This document shows positions 8,377-17,559 of a DNA stretch of 64,000 bases, piece by piece (positions within the stretch are counted from its first letter, which is position 1; every line of letters begins with the position of its first letter). Location: positions 124,001 through 188,000 of the forward strand of contig NZ_JAJCXB010000002.1 in assembly GCF_020564935.1 (NCBI RefSeq). The letters are read 5' to 3'. Source of the DNA: Streptomyces pinistramenti. Lineage in GTDB: Bacteria; Actinomycetota; Actinomycetes; Streptomycetales; Streptomycetaceae. Under the pieces are notes generated by a model, which saw only the letters and a program-made list of their open reading frames with translations, did not search any database and was not told the origin of the DNA. Position numbers and translations under genes: made by a program.

Positions 8377-10083
8377 ATGTACGTAACGGAGAATGAACCG
8401 GCCGAGGCCGTTTCCACACCGGAGCAGAGGGTACGGACCGGCCGGAAAATGCTCGGCTGGTTGACGACGACCGACCATAAAGTCATCGGCAACATGTATT
8501 TGGCGACCTCCTTCTCCTTCTTTCTGTTCGCCGGCCTGCTGGCCATGGCCATGCGTGCGGAACTCGCCCGGCCTGGATTGCAATTCGTTTCCAATGAACA
8601 GTACAACCAGTTGTTCACGATCCACGGCACGATCATGATGCTTTTGTTCGCGACCCCTACCTTTACCGGCTTCGCCAACGTCGTCATGCCCCTCCAGATC
8701 GGTGCCCCCGACGTAGCGTTTCCACGTCTCAACGCTTTCACTTACTGGGTGTATCTGTTCGGCGGGCTCATGGTGGTCTCGGGGTTTTTGACGGCGAACG
8801 GTGCCGCATCATTCGGCTGGTTCGCCTACGCTCCGCTGAACGGCGCCGTGCGGACACCCGGAACGGGAGCCGACCTGTGGACCATGGGCCTGGCCGTGGC
8901 CGGTCTCAGCACCATCCTGGGCTCCGTCAATTTCATCACCACGGTCGTCTGCCTGCGAGCACCCGGCATGACGTTGTTCCGTATGCCCATCTTCACCTGG
9001 AACGTGCTCTTCACCTCCATTCTCGCCCTGCTGGCCTTCCCGGTCTTCACGGCCGCCCTGCTCGTACTGGAGGCCGATCGGAAATTCGGTGCGCATGTAT
9101 TCGATGCGGCGAACGGTGGAGCGTTGCTGTGGCAGCACCTCTTCTGGTTCTTCGGTCACCCCGAGGTCTATATCGTCGCCTTGCCTTTCTTTGGGATCGT
9201 GACGGAGATCCTTCCGGTTTTCAGCCGAACTCCGGTGTTCGGGTATATTTCGCTGATCGGTGCCACTGCCGCGATCACCGGCCTTTCCGCTACGGTGTGG
9301 GCCCATCACATGTTCGCCACGGGCGCCGTACTCCTCCCCTTCTTCTCGCTCATGTCTTTCTTCATCGCCGTGCCCACAGGCGTAAAATTCTTCAACTGGG
9401 TCGGCACCATGTGGCATGGTTCGCTGTCGTTCGAGACACCCATGCTGTGGTCGATCGGATTTTTGGTGACGTTTCTTCTGGGCGGCCTCTCCGGAGTGCT
9501 GATCGCCTCGCCGCCTTTGGACTTCCACATGACGGACAGCTACTTCATCGTCGCCCATCTCCACTATGTACTGTTCGGCACCATCGTTTTCGCGACCTTC
9601 GCCGGATTCTATTTCTGGTGGCCCAAGATGACCGGCCGCATGCTCGATGAACGGCTGGGCAGAATTCATTTCTGGGCGCTCTTCGTCGGCTTTCAGTGCA
9701 CCTTCCTCGTACAGCACTGGCTGGGCGAGAGCGGCATGCCCCGCCGCTACGCCGACTACCTGGAAGCCGACGGCTTCACCACGCTCAATACGATCTCATC
9801 CGCCGGCGCCTTCCTCCTGGGATTGTCCACGCTTCCTTTCCTCTACAACGTCTGGAGAACCAGCCGGTACGGGGAAAAGGTCTCTATGGACGACCCCTGG
9901 GGGTGGGGCAGATCTCTCGAATGGGCAACGAGCTGCCCGCCGCCTCGGCACAATTTCGTTGCGCTGCCTCGCATCCGTTCGGAAGCGCCGGCTTTTGACC
10001 TCCATCACCCCGAGGTCGGATCCCCGGCCGGAACATCGCACAACGAACCACCACACTCCGGAGATAGCGAGGTGGACCGATGA
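8377..10083 (+). CDS. ctaD: Cytochrome c oxidase subunit I (aa3-type), orphan copy
   Basis: 568 residues, starting [11 protein letters not shown] after a ggaggc site. Catalytic subunit of the aa3 oxidase: reduces O2 and pumps protons. Twelve membrane spans are visible. Ligands are all present: His83 for haem a, His261 and Tyr265 in HPEVY, His310-His311 for CuB, His394 for haem a3 and His396 for haem a. Overlaps ctaF by 4 bases, so the two are translationally coupled. The usual partners ctaC, ctaE, qcrA and qcrC are missing here, so this is presumably a second copy that borrows or swaps subunits. Codon third positions are less GC-rich than in neighbours (frequent att, ttt, ttg), which may reflect separate history. 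Confidence 0.95.
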   Translation: MYVTENEPAEAVSTPEQRVRTGRKMLGWLTTTDHKVIGNMYLATSFSFFLFAGLLAMAMRAELARPGLQFVSNEQYNQLFTIHGTIMMLLFATPTFTGFANVVMPLQIGAPDVAFPRLNAFTYWVYLFGGLMVVSGFLTANGAASFGWFAYAPLNGAVRTPGTGADLWTMGLAVAGLSTILGSVNFITTVVCLRAPGMTLFRMPIFTWNVLFTSILALLAFPVFTAALLVLEADRKFGAHVFDAANGGALLWQHLFWFFGHPEVYIVALPFFGIVTEILPVFSRTPVFGYISLIGATAAITGLSATVWAHHMFATGAVLLPFFSLMSFFIAVPTGVKFFNWVGTMWHGSLSFETPMLWSIGFLVTFLLGGLSGVLIASPPLDFHMTDSYFIVAHLHYVLFGTIVFATFAGFYFWWPKMTGRMLDERLGRIHFWALFVGFQCTFLVQHWLGESGMPRRYADYLEADGFTTLNTISSAGAFLLGLSTLPFLYNVWRTSRYGEKVSMDDPWGWGRSLEWATSCPPPRHNFVALPRIRSEAPAFDLHHPEVGSPAGTSHNEPPHSGDSEVDR

Positions 10084-10469
10084 AGGCGGAGTCCTTTGTC
10101 TTCGCCGGGGTCACCCTGTTCTTCGCCATCACAGCCACTGTGTACGGCTGGCTGGCAAGGGAGCCCGCCGGGCTCGCGGCGCTCATCGTGGCCTTCTTGA
10201 TGTCCGCCCTGATCTCGTTCTTCTTCTGGACCCAGCATGTACGGCGCGGGCAGCGGCTACAGGACCGCAAGCAGGTCCGGATCGAGGAAGCCGCCGGCCC
10301 GCTCGGGAATTTCTCCCCCCGCAGTTACTACCCGGTTCTCACCGCCGCGGGCTCGGCTCTGCTCGGGCTCGGCATCGTCTACGGGCTGTGGCTCTTCCTG
10401 ATCGGGGTCGGCGTACTCGCCGCGGGGATCGCCGGTTTCACCTTCCAGCACAACGACCTCGGATCGTGA
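10080..10469 (+). CDS. ctaF: Cytochrome c oxidase subunit IV (actinobacterial)
   Basis: 129 residues with a start (ATGA) overlapping the ctaD stop. Four hydrophobic helices (about 5-25, 30-50, 85-105, 105-122) and a cytoplasmic loop with [10 protein letters not shown] match the small actinobacterial CtaF subunit, which is normally about 130-140 residues and found next to ctaD. It helps build the bc1-aa3 supercomplex. Coupled to ctaD and followed 42 bases later by qcrB. Confidence 0.9.
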   Translation: MKAESFVFAGVTLFFAITATVYGWLAREPAGLAALIVAFLMSALISFFFWTQHVRRGQRLQDRKQVRIEEAAGPLGNFSPRSYYPVLTAAGSALLGLGIVYGLWLFLIGVGVLAAGIAGFTFQHNDLGS

Positions 10470-10511
10470 CAGCACGGCACGGCATGGCGGTGCGTCGATT
10501 GGAGACTGTGG

Positions 10512-12146
10512 ATGCTTTTCGCTCGGCAGAAGACAGGACAACGAAATGCCGCGCGCGACGTGTTCGGGCGTGCCTTCACGTCGATTGACGGGCGTCTGCC
10601 CGCAGCAGAGGCAGGGAAGGGTCTGCTCAGAAAAGCGTTCCCCGATCACTGGTCATTTCTTCTCGGCGAACTGGCACTGTACAGCTTCCTGGTGCTGCTG
10701 CTGACGGGCGTCTATCTGACGTTGTTCTTCCATCCCGGGATGTCCGAGAGCCCGTATCACGGTCCTTACGTGCCCCTTCGAGGCATCCGCATGACCGATG
10801 CCTACTCCTCGGTCTTGCACATCAGCTTCGAGATTCGCGGCGGACTTCTCATCCGCCAGATCCACCACTGGGGCTCCGTTGTATTCGTCGCAGCTATCGG
10901 CGTGCACATGTTGCGGATCTTCTTCACAGGAGCCTTCCGGAGGCCCCGTGAAATCAACTGGTCAGTAGGCGTCACGTTGTTCATGCTCGCCCTCTTGGAA
11001 GGGTTTTGCGGCTACTCATTGCCCGATGATCTCCTGTCAGGAACGGGCCTCCGAATTGCCCAAGGCGTGATGCAGTCGATTCCCATCGTCGGCAGCTATC
11101 TGACCTTCTTCGCCTTCGGTGGGGAATACCCGGGGACGGACATCATCCCCCGGCTGTACGTCACCCACATTCTCCTGGTACCGGGCATCCTGATCGCGCT
11201 GCTGGTAGCGCATCTCATCCTGGTCGTCCACCTCAAACACACACACTGGGCCGGGCGCGGAAAGACGAACAGAAACGCCGTGGGACAACCCATGTATCCG
11301 CAGTTCATGGCGAAGTCCACGGGCCTGTTCTTCATGGTCTTCGCGGTACTCACACTGCTCGGCGGGCTGGCCCAGATCAATCCCGTGTACGACTACGGCC
11401 CTTATCGGACCGACCAGGTGTCCACGGCCTCACAGCCCGACTGGTACATCGGGTTCCTGGAAGGTTCCCTGCGGCTGATGCCGCCCTTTGAAACGAACCT
11501 GTGGGGCCACACCGTCATGTGGAACGTGCTGGTACCTGCCGTCGTGCTCCCCGGCCTCATTTTCCTGTGCCTGTACGCGTATCCCTTCTTCGAGAAATGG
11601 GTCACCGGCGACACCGGCGAACATCACTTGTGCGAGCGGCCCCGCAATCGCCCCACCCGCACGGGCCTGGGAGTTTCCGGCGTGACGTTCTATGCCGTGC
11701 TGCTCCTGGCGGGCGGAAACGACGTCATTGCGCAGACATTCGACATCTCGCTCAATTCCCTGACGTGGACGTTCCGGGGCGCTCTCGTGCTGGCTCCGCC
11801 CGTTGCCTTCATGGTCACGAAGCGTCTGTGCCTGGCGCTTCAGGATCACGATCGAAAGCGTCTTGTCGAAGGGGATGAGACCGGGCAGATCCATCAGTTC
11901 ATCGAAGGCCGGATGGAAGACGAGCACGTGGCGCTGTCGACTTCGGTGCGCTGCACCCTGCTGGTGCGCGAGAGCTCTCGCCCCCTACCGCCCTCCCCGG
12001 CCGGAGGCCCGCTGCGCCGGACGGAACACCTACGGTCAGCGCTCAGCCGGTGGTTCTACCAGGACACGGTGGAGATGCCGGCCTCCGAAGACCAGCGCAG
12101 GGAGATCGCCGCCAGGACGGCCGGACCAACCCACGACGACCTCTGA
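10512..12146 (+). CDS. qcrB: Cytochrome b subunit of the bc1 complex, orphan copy
   Basis: 544 residues, normal for actinobacterial QcrB. Haem b ligands are in IRQIHHWGSVVFVAAIGVHM and YVTHILLVPGILI...VAHLILVVHLKHTH. The quinol-site motif is PDWYIGFLEG, the actinobacterial form of PEWY. Eight or more membrane spans are followed by a long soluble C-terminal tail (about 430-544), also typical of the group. Transfers electrons from menaquinol; with ctaD and ctaF it forms the core of a bc1-aa3 branch. QcrA (Rieske) and QcrC (dihaem c) are not encoded here, so the subunit must work with partners from the main locus. Confidence 0.93.
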   Translation: MLFARQKTGQRNAARDVFGRAFTSIDGRLPAAEAGKGLLRKAFPDHWSFLLGELALYSFLVLLLTGVYLTLFFHPGMSESPYHGPYVPLRGIRMTDAYSSVLHISFEIRGGLLIRQIHHWGSVVFVAAIGVHMLRIFFTGAFRRPREINWSVGVTLFMLALLEGFCGYSLPDDLLSGTGLRIAQGVMQSIPIVGSYLTFFAFGGEYPGTDIIPRLYVTHILLVPGILIALLVAHLILVVHLKHTHWAGRGKTNRNAVGQPMYPQFMAKSTGLFFMVFAVLTLLGGLAQINPVYDYGPYRTDQVSTASQPDWYIGFLEGSLRLMPPFETNLWGHTVMWNVLVPAVVLPGLIFLCLYAYPFFEKWVTGDTGEHHLCERPRNRPTRTGLGVSGVTFYAVLLLAGGNDVIAQTFDISLNSLTWTFRGALVLAPPVAFMVTKRLCLALQDHDRKRLVEGDETGQIHQFIEGRMEDEHVALSTSVRCTLLVRESSRPLPPSPAGGPLRRTEHLRSALSRWFYQDTVEMPASEDQRREIAARTAGPTHDDL

Positions 12147-12230
12147 CGCATCGGTCGACGCGCCCACTGAGGCACCGGACCACCAACCGGCGAACGACGC
12201 GCGCGTCCACACCCCCTCACCCATCTGACG

Positions 12231-12289
12231 TTGACCTTCACCGTACCGATCGGTACGGTGAAGGTCGTTCCGCTAGTACCGAACGGTAC
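12231..12289. promoter_or_regulatory. TetR promoter with double operator (34-bp perfect palindrome plus 14-bp site)
   Basis: A perfect 34-bp palindrome fills 12233-12266 (left half gaccttcaccgtaccga, right half its exact complement). Its core gtaccg-at-cggtac recurs as gtaccg-aa-cggtac at 12276-12289. A promoter can be read through the first palindrome: TTGACC at 12231-12236, 17-base spacer, TACGGT at 12254-12259. Two copies of one operator between a promoter and a tetR start point to autorepression. Confidence 0.85.
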
Positions 12290-12337
12290 GCCGCGCTGCT
12301 CACGTGCGCGTCCGGGGACACCAGGGAGGCACGACCC

Positions 12338-12910
12338 ATGGAAGTGCGGTCACCAACAGGGCAGCGGGTCTGGGGTGTTGCCTGCGATCTCTTCTACCGG
12401 GAGGGGATCCGCGCGGTCGGCGTCGCCGAGATCGCCGAGCGCTCCGGTGTCGGAAAACCGAGCATCTACCGGAGCTTCGAGTCCAAGGAACAGCTCGCCG
12501 TCACCTACGTGCAGGCGCAGGCCGCACCCTCGCACGCCTGGCTGGACGCGGCGCGCGCCGCGTGTCCCGATGACCCGAAGGCCCAGCTGCGCCACGTGAT
12601 CGACGCCCTCGCGGACCGGATCAGCGAACCGGGCTTCCGCGGCTGCCCGTTGGCCAACGCCTGCGTCGAATTCCCCGACCGCGACCATCCCGTGCACCGT
12701 ACGGCCGGCGCACTGAAGGCCGAGTACCTGGAGATGCTGGCCGAACTGGTCGCACCACTGCCGGTCCGTGACCCCCAGGGCCTGGCCTACATGCTCCAGA
12801 TGCTGGTGGAAGGCGCCAACGTCAGCACGCAGATCTTCTCCGCCGAACGGTCCGCAGCGGCGCTCAAGGAAGCCGCGGAACGCCTCATCCGGTCCTTCAT
12901 GGACCGATAA
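12338..12910 (+). CDS. TetR-family transcriptional repressor
   Basis: 190 residues from an ATG preceded by ggagg. The HTH spans about residues 9-55: IRAVGVAEIAERSGVGKPSI then YRSFESKEQL. The C-terminal ligand domain contains GCPLANACVEF, a Cys-containing motif shared with the TetR group that controls redox or electrophile-responsive flavoenzymes. Upstream lies a double palindromic operator, and 39 bases downstream comes a nitroreductase that probably shares the transcript. The inferred role is repression of itself and the nitroreductase, relieved by an electrophile or quinone-like ligand. Confidence 0.9.
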   Translation: MEVRSPTGQRVWGVACDLFYREGIRAVGVAEIAERSGVGKPSIYRSFESKEQLAVTYVQAQAAPSHAWLDAARAACPDDPKAQLRHVIDALADRISEPGFRGCPLANACVEFPDRDHPVHRTAGALKAEYLEMLAELVAPLPVRDPQGLAYMLQMLVEGANVSTQIFSAERSAAALKEAAERLIRSFMDR

Positions 12911-12949
12911 GCCCGGCAGCCCCGCACCCGAACGAGGAACGACAACGCC

Positions 12950-13648
12950 ATGGCCACCGCCCCCACCTCGACCGCAACCCTGCGCGCCCACGCGGAGCAG
13001 CTCATCCGCGGCCGCCGCGCCATCCGCGCCTTCCGTCCCGACCCCGTGCCGCAGGAAACCCTCCGCGCCGTGTTCTCCCTCGCAGGCGCGGCGCCCTCCA
13101 ACTCCAACACCCAGCCCTGGCATGCCGAGGTGGTCAGCGGCGCCGCCCGCGACCGGCTCAGCGCGGACCTCCTCACCGCCCACGCCGCCGCGCACAGGAC
13201 TCCCGACTTCCCCTATCGCGACGACATGTACAGCGACCTCCACCAGAAGCGCCGCAGCGCGGCAGGCGCCGCCATGTACGACGCCCTGGGCATCCACCGC
13301 GCCGACCACACGGCCCGCGCCGCGTACGACGCCGAGAGCCTCAACTTCTACGGTGCCCCGCACGTCGCCCTGCTGTTCCTGCCGCCCACAGCCGAGGTCC
13401 GGATGGCTGCCGACATCGGCATGTACGCCCAGACGCTGCTCCTGGCCCTGACGGCGTATGGCATAGCGAGCTGCCCGCAGGGCCTCCTCAGCTTCTACGC
13501 CGACACGGTGCGCCGCTCCCTGGGCGTCGCGGAGGACCGCAAACTGCTGCTCGGCGTCTCCTTCGGCTACGCGGAACCATCCGCTCCGGTGAACGGCATC
13601 ACCATCCCCCGCGCGGACCTGAGCGAGACGACCCGTTTCACCGAATAG
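12950..13648 (+). CDS. Nitroreductase-family FMN oxidoreductase
   Basis: 232 residues, start after gaggaacg. The FMN-binding R-R-A-I-R-A-F motif (residues 24-30) is followed by AAPSNSNTQPWH, a signature of the family; SCPQGLLSF and a C-terminal GVSFGYA complete the fold. Such enzymes reduce nitroaromatics, quinones or enals with NAD(P)H. It directly follows a TetR with a double operator, so induction by its own substrate class is likely. The physiological substrate cannot be told. Confidence 0.92.
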   Translation: MATAPTSTATLRAHAEQLIRGRRAIRAFRPDPVPQETLRAVFSLAGAAPSNSNTQPWHAEVVSGAARDRLSADLLTAHAAAHRTPDFPYRDDMYSDLHQKRRSAAGAAMYDALGIHRADHTARAAYDAESLNFYGAPHVALLFLPPTAEVRMAADIGMYAQTLLLALTAYGIASCPQGLLSFYADTVRRSLGVAEDRKLLLGVSFGYAEPSAPVNGITIPRADLSETTRFTE

Positions 13649-13699
13649 AACCGAGCGGATCGGAGAAACGGCGCCCATGATGTCGAGCAGGGAACAGGC

Positions 13700-14602
13700 T
13701 CACTCGTCGGCGGACGGTGTGCTTGCCGGGGCTTCGCCGATGCCGTCGTCGAACGTGATGGTGAGGGGAGCCGCGCCGCAGGGACCGGCCCGGCGCAGTT
13801 CTTCGGCGATGCGGTCGTAGAAGCCGGTCGCCATGGCCCAGGTGCCGTCGAGGTGATGGGCCCGGCCCGTCTCACGGAGGCAGATGAGGACGCCGATGAG
13901 CGAACGGCCGGAGAGGACTGCGCTGACACGGCCGTTGCCCTCGTCCGTGACGGTGGGAGTGCTGCCGAAGTGCTCGTGTCGCCCCGCCCGTTCGGCCACG
14001 AATTCCCAGGCGTCCCGGTGGCAGACCAGGAAGACGCTGCCCACCTTGGACGCCCTGAGCATCAGCGCGCCATGGGCCACGGGCTCGGACGGCTGCGGGG
14101 ACTCGCCGGCGGGGCCGCCGGAAAGGTCGTGGGCCGCGTACTCCCTTGCCTCTCGGACGAGTTGATCCACGGGCTCGGGAGTGGGACCTGCTTCTCCGTC
14201 AGGTGACGGCTCGGGGGAGGCCGCCGGATCAGGAGGTGTCTCCAGCGCCTCCACGGGGCGCTCCTCCACAACGGGGGCGGGCATTCCCTGAGCCGGGTGC
14301 GTCGTGCGCCGCACGAGTTCGTCGAGGGATTCCTGGAACGCGGCCACGGCATCCCGGATGCCCTGCATCTCCTGCCGTGTCGCCGCCACGGCCGTGGTCG
14401 CGTCGGTGAGGGCGGTGCAGGTGCCACGGACGTGGTCGCGGGTCTCGCGCTCACCGTCGTGGAGCGCGGCGGTTTCCGTGGTGAGGGCCTGGTGCAGCTC
14501 TCTGCGGGTTTCGTCGAGGCGTTGACTGAGTGCTGCGACATCGTCGGTCAGTGCTTTGCGGGTGTCGACGAGGGCTGTCATGAGGTCGTTGTTGCGCGCC
14601 AC
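13700..14602 (-). CDS. Hypothetical coiled-coil protein
   Basis: 300 residues from the GTG giving VARNNDLMTALVDTRK, preceded by ggag; the frame is open ten codons further. Residues about 10-110 form a long coiled coil (heptads around SQRLDETRRELHQALTTE). A Pro/Glu-rich linker (110-185) leads to a folded C-terminal domain with KVGSVFLVCHRDAWEFVAE and GVLICLRETGRAHHLDG. This architecture occurs in uncharacterised actinobacterial proteins; no catalytic motif is visible and no function is claimed. Confidence 0.7.
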   Translation of the reverse strand: MARNNDLMTALVDTRKALTDDVAALSQRLDETRRELHQALTTETAALHDGERETRDHVRGTCTALTDATTAVAATRQEMQGIRDAVAAFQESLDELVRRTTHPAQGMPAPVVEERPVEALETPPDPAASPEPSPDGEAGPTPEPVDQLVREAREYAAHDLSGGPAGESPQPSEPVAHGALMLRASKVGSVFLVCHRDAWEFVAERAGRHEHFGSTPTVTDEGNGRVSAVLSGRSLIGVLICLRETGRAHHLDGTWAMATGFYDRIAEELRRAGPCGAAPLTITFDDGIGEAPASTPSADE

Positions 14603-15170
14603 AGGCACTCCGTACGGGGCGTGATCGATCAAGTCCGTTCGTAGTCTGCCCAGGTGAATCGCCCGCTGATGCGGTTACTGCACATCAAGCCGCGGTCGGG
14701 CCGAAAGCCGTCCCGCACGCCTGATCGAGGGGTGCGGCCGGGGCTGCACATGACGCTGTCGGTGCAGACAGCGGGGCCGAAGCCGGCGCATTCCAGGGCT
14801 GGTTGCGTCGCGTTCAGGGAGGTGCGGTGGCGGGGGCCGTGCGGATGAGCGTCTGCGCGCGACGGGGGGATTCGGCAGCGCGGGGGCGCGGCGCGTGGGG
14901 GGGCGCCTGGGCAGCCCGAGCTCATCCCGCCCCTCGCCCGCGCCGCGAGCACGGTCGGGTGGCCGGCCTCTTCACGGAGGCCCACAAGTCCCCGGAGCAG
15001 GCGCTGAGCGACGGCAGCAACAGTCTCGCCCTGGAGCGGCTCCCGTCGCTGCTCACGGACCTGACGGCGCCGGACCGGACCGTCAGGGCACCCGATGCAC
15101 GCCGCGACGTACTCCCCGGGCCCCCGTCGGCTGCTCCCGCCCGCCCCACCCCACGGACACACAAGAGCCC

Positions 15171-15312
15171 ATGATGAGCGCGGTGTTGGGGATCATCCCG
15201 GCCCGATCCGAATCGACCCGGCCGCCGGGAGAGTCCTGTGTGACATCGGGGGCCTGACCGTGATCGAGCACGTCTGGCGCCGGGCGTCGCAGGCCCGCCA
15301 CCTGGACAGCTG
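15171..15312 (+). pseudogene. KdsB-like cytidylyltransferase N-terminal relic
   Basis: The plus strand reads MMSAVLGIIPARSESTRPPG, then, after a one-base shift near 15227-15232, RVLCDIGGLTVIEHVWRRAS. This matches the start of 3-deoxy-manno-octulosonate cytidylyltransferases and related sugar-acid nucleotidyltransferases, whose N-termini read IIPARxxSTRLPGKxLxxIxGxPMIxHVxxRA. The nucleotide-binding Lys after PG is missing, the frame is broken, and similarity stops after about 45 residues, so only a remnant is left. Confidence 0.65.
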
Positions 15313-15547
15313 GTCCTCCTGGCCGCCGTCACCCTGCTCGCGACACCGGAAGCTTCCCGCCTCGGGGGGCCTGCCCCGTCACGTTGCGGCCCGGCCTCCC
15401 TCAACTGCCGCTACCCGGCGAACCGTTCGACCACGGTGACACAGGAACCGAATGGAAGGACGCCCCTCGTCACGAGCGGGATGACGAGCGAACGATCGGC
15501 GCGAATCGACGCCGGCGAGAGTCAGCGCCATCAGCCGGCGCCATCGG

Positions 15548-15571
15548 CGGGGGTCGGCCTCCCGACCCCCG
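15548..15571. terminator. Perfect 10-bp hairpin, tetraloop
   Basis: cgggggtcgg (15548-15557), loop cctc, ccgacccccg (15562-15571). A second arrangement pairs ggtcggcctc (15552-15561) with gaggccgacc (15586-15595), so two alternative hairpins are possible. No intact gene lies upstream on the plus strand, and it is followed 160 bases later by a tetR gene. Confidence 0.6.
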
Positions 15572-15695
15572 TCACGCGAGGTCAAGAGGCCGACCGTGAT
15601 GCCACCCGCTTCGGGCGATCCCCCGCGTCGCCCGAATCAGGTGGCTCGGCCGGATCCCGTGCCTCGGGCAGACGGGCATCCGGCGACGCCCCGAG

Positions 15696-15715
15696 TATAC
15701 TGGCTCCGAGCCAGT
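15696..15715. promoter_or_regulatory. TetR operator overlapping the -10 box
   Basis: actggctc (15699-15706) and gagccagt (15708-15715) form a 17-bp near-palindrome around one central base. A good -10, TATACT (15696-15701), runs into it, 18 bases before the following TetR start. Binding here would block the promoter, so autorepression is expected. Confidence 0.75.
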
Positions 15716-15733
15716 CAACGCAGGAGTTACAGC

Positions 15734-16378
15734 ATGTCCCCCCGCAGCCCATCGGTCAATGAAGAGTTGCGGCGGCGTTCCCGCGAGCGGCTGCTCCAGG
15801 CGACCGTTGATCTTGTGGGTGAACGCGGATACGAGGCGACGACGCTCGGGGACATCGCGCAACGCGCGGGCGCGGCCCGCGGACTGATCTCGTACTACTT
15901 CCCCGGCAAGCGCCAGCTGCTGCAATCCGCCGTGCACCGGCTGATGCATCTCACGCTCCAGGAGGCGCTGGAACGGGAGCCGCGACCGGACGGGCCCTCG
16001 GCGGGGCGCGAGCTGTTGGCGCGGGCCATCGACGCGATCCTGGGGCTGACCCGCGATCATCCCTTGCTGATGCGGACCCACATGGCGGGGATCCTGACGG
16101 CCGACGGGTTCATCCAGTGCCCCGAGCAGCAGCGGCTGGCCCAGCTGCTGCGCGAGACGGTCGTGGCGTACGGCTCGACCGATCCGGACGCCGATTACCC
16201 ACTGCTGCGCGCGCTGTTGATGGGCGCGGTGGTTCCCCTGCTGCTGCCCGGTGCACCCACACCGTTGCCCCGCCTGCGCGCCGAGCTCTTCCAACGGTAC
16301 GGGCTGGCCTGGGAGTTGGGGTTCCCGCCGGACGCGTACCCGTCCGGCGGGATGCCGTCGCGCGACTCCGCTCCCTGA
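15734..16378 (+). CDS. TetR-family transcriptional regulator
   Basis: 214 residues, start after caggag. The HTH is at about 14-60: LQATVDLVGERGYEATTLGD, then IAQRAGAARGLISYYFPGKR, which is canonical TetR. The ligand domain is unspecific. The gene stands alone with a palindromic operator on its -10 box; the next gene is convergent. Its other target is not visible in the window. Confidence 0.9.
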   Translation: MSPRSPSVNEELRRRSRERLLQATVDLVGERGYEATTLGDIAQRAGAARGLISYYFPGKRQLLQSAVHRLMHLTLQEALEREPRPDGPSAGRELLARAIDAILGLTRDHPLLMRTHMAGILTADGFIQCPEQQRLAQLLRETVVAYGSTDPDADYPLLRALLMGAVVPLLLPGAPTPLPRLRAELFQRYGLAWELGFPPDAYPSGGMPSRDSAP

Positions 16379-16393
16379 TCCGGGCGGAAGACC

Positions 16394-17473
16394 CTAGCGT
16401 TTGTTGTGACGTGGCGCCAGGAATCCCGCGTCGCGGGCCGCGGCGATCAGTCTCAGTGACCGGCGCCGGCTGCGCCTGGTGGCGTCCATCACGGCCGCCA
16501 CCGGATCCCGGCCGTCCCGCTGTGCCTGCCGATACGCGTCCGCCGCGGCCTTGCACCGCTCCCTGCCCCGCACGCGGACCGCACCTTGTACGGCCGCGGA
16601 ATCCGGGGCACTTTCGACGACAGCGGCCGCCTCGGGCTCCGTAGCGACAGGGGTGCCGGCCTCGGGTACGGCAGCCGTTCCGGCGGAGGCGGTGGTGCCC
16701 GTAACGGTGTCACTGTTGGCATTCGTGTTGGTGTTGGTGCTGATGTCACTGTTGACGCCGGGGCCGTTGTTGGTGTCGACGCGTGGATCGGTGTCGGAGG
16801 TGGCGTCGGCAGGGTCGGTGGCGGGTGCGGCCCGTAGTTCTCCCGCGCCATATGTCGCGGCCGCTGCGGGAGCCGCGATTCCACCGGCCGCGACGGCCTC
16901 CCCTGCCGCCTCGTGCTCCTGGGCCGGCTCGGGACGGGGTTCCGGTTCCGGGGCGGGGTCCGGTGACCGTTCGCCTTCCGGCAGGGCCGCGGTCTGCGCC
17001 TGTGTCAGCGACTCACCCCGTGGCGTTGCCGGGGGTGCGGGTACTGGGCGTGGCCTGCGGGGGCGGCCTGTGGCGAGCCGGCAGGCGTCGTCGAGCGGGC
17101 CCTCGATCCAGTGGGCGAGGGCGGCGAAGCCGTCGAGCGCGAGCGGCGGGTCGGCGCGCAGGTCCTCCACCGTGATGGCGTCGTCCGAGACCGTGACCAG
17201 CACATCGATACGGGCGCCGTCGGCGAAGGTGAGGCGGGCGCTCACCCAGGGCGCCAAGGGGTCAGGCCGGGGCGACGACGGGGTGCCGAGGTCGGGGGCG
17301 CCGTTCGGACCGTCGGGGGGCGCGGCCGAGCCGTACGCTCGCAGCTCCCAAGTGGGCCACTCCGAAGCGTCACTGTGAGCTTTATATCGGTCATTAACGG
17401 TATAAAAGTCGCTTTCCGACACGAGGGAAACGTAGCGCCCAGCCCGCCCGGCCCAGTCCCGCGGCACGCTCAT
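16394..17473 (-). CDS. DUF6214-like Streptomyces protein
   Basis: 359 residues if it starts at the ATG giving MSVPRDWAGR; the frame is open 28 codons further, and a GTG at 17422 is another possible start. A conserved core is seen at about 45-120 (PWVSARLTFADGARIDV, then DLRADPPLALDGFAALAHWI) and at the C-terminus (QRDGRDPVAAVMDATRRS and RLIAAARDAGFLAPRHN). Between them is a long low-complexity spacer rich in Pro, Glu and Ala, with an Asn/Thr run (TNTNTNANSDT). The ends match a family I know as DUF6214; function unknown. Divergent from the FprA-like gene with only 86 bases between starts, so regulatory sites may be shared. Confidence 0.75.
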   Translation of the reverse strand: MSVPRDWAGRAGRYVSLVSESDFYTVNDRYKAHSDASEWPTWELRAYGSAAPPDGPNGAPDLGTPSSPRPDPLAPWVSARLTFADGARIDVLVTVSDDAITVEDLRADPPLALDGFAALAHWIEGPLDDACRLATGRPRRPRPVPAPPATPRGESLTQAQTAALPEGERSPDPAPEPEPRPEPAQEHEAAGEAVAAGGIAAPAAAATYGAGELRAAPATDPADATSDTDPRVDTNNGPGVNSDISTNTNTNANSDTVTGTTASAGTAAVPEAGTPVATEPEAAAVVESAPDSAAVQGAVRVRGRERCKAAADAYRQAQRDGRDPVAAVMDATRRSRRRSLRLIAAARDAGFLAPRHNKR

Positions 17474-17559
17474 CGCACCGGGACAACCCCGATAGCGCAG
17501 CTCCCGCACGCGGCGCCCGGCGGTGCGATGCTGGGGGTACTTCGCGAGAGGGGCCACCC

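Larger units (their letters stand above)
14603..15733. other. 1.1-kb decayed gap containing a kdsB-like relic and an orphan terminator
   Basis: No intact gene is supported. A cytidylyltransferase relic lies at 15171-15312. A stretch near 14960-15080 reads VAGLFTEAHKSPEQALSDGS and LPSLLTDLTAPDRTVRA on the plus strand, which looks protein-like but is not recognised. A terminator-like hairpin at 15548-15571 now has no gene in front of it. The whole gap looks like the remains of a lost transcription unit. Confidence 0.55.
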
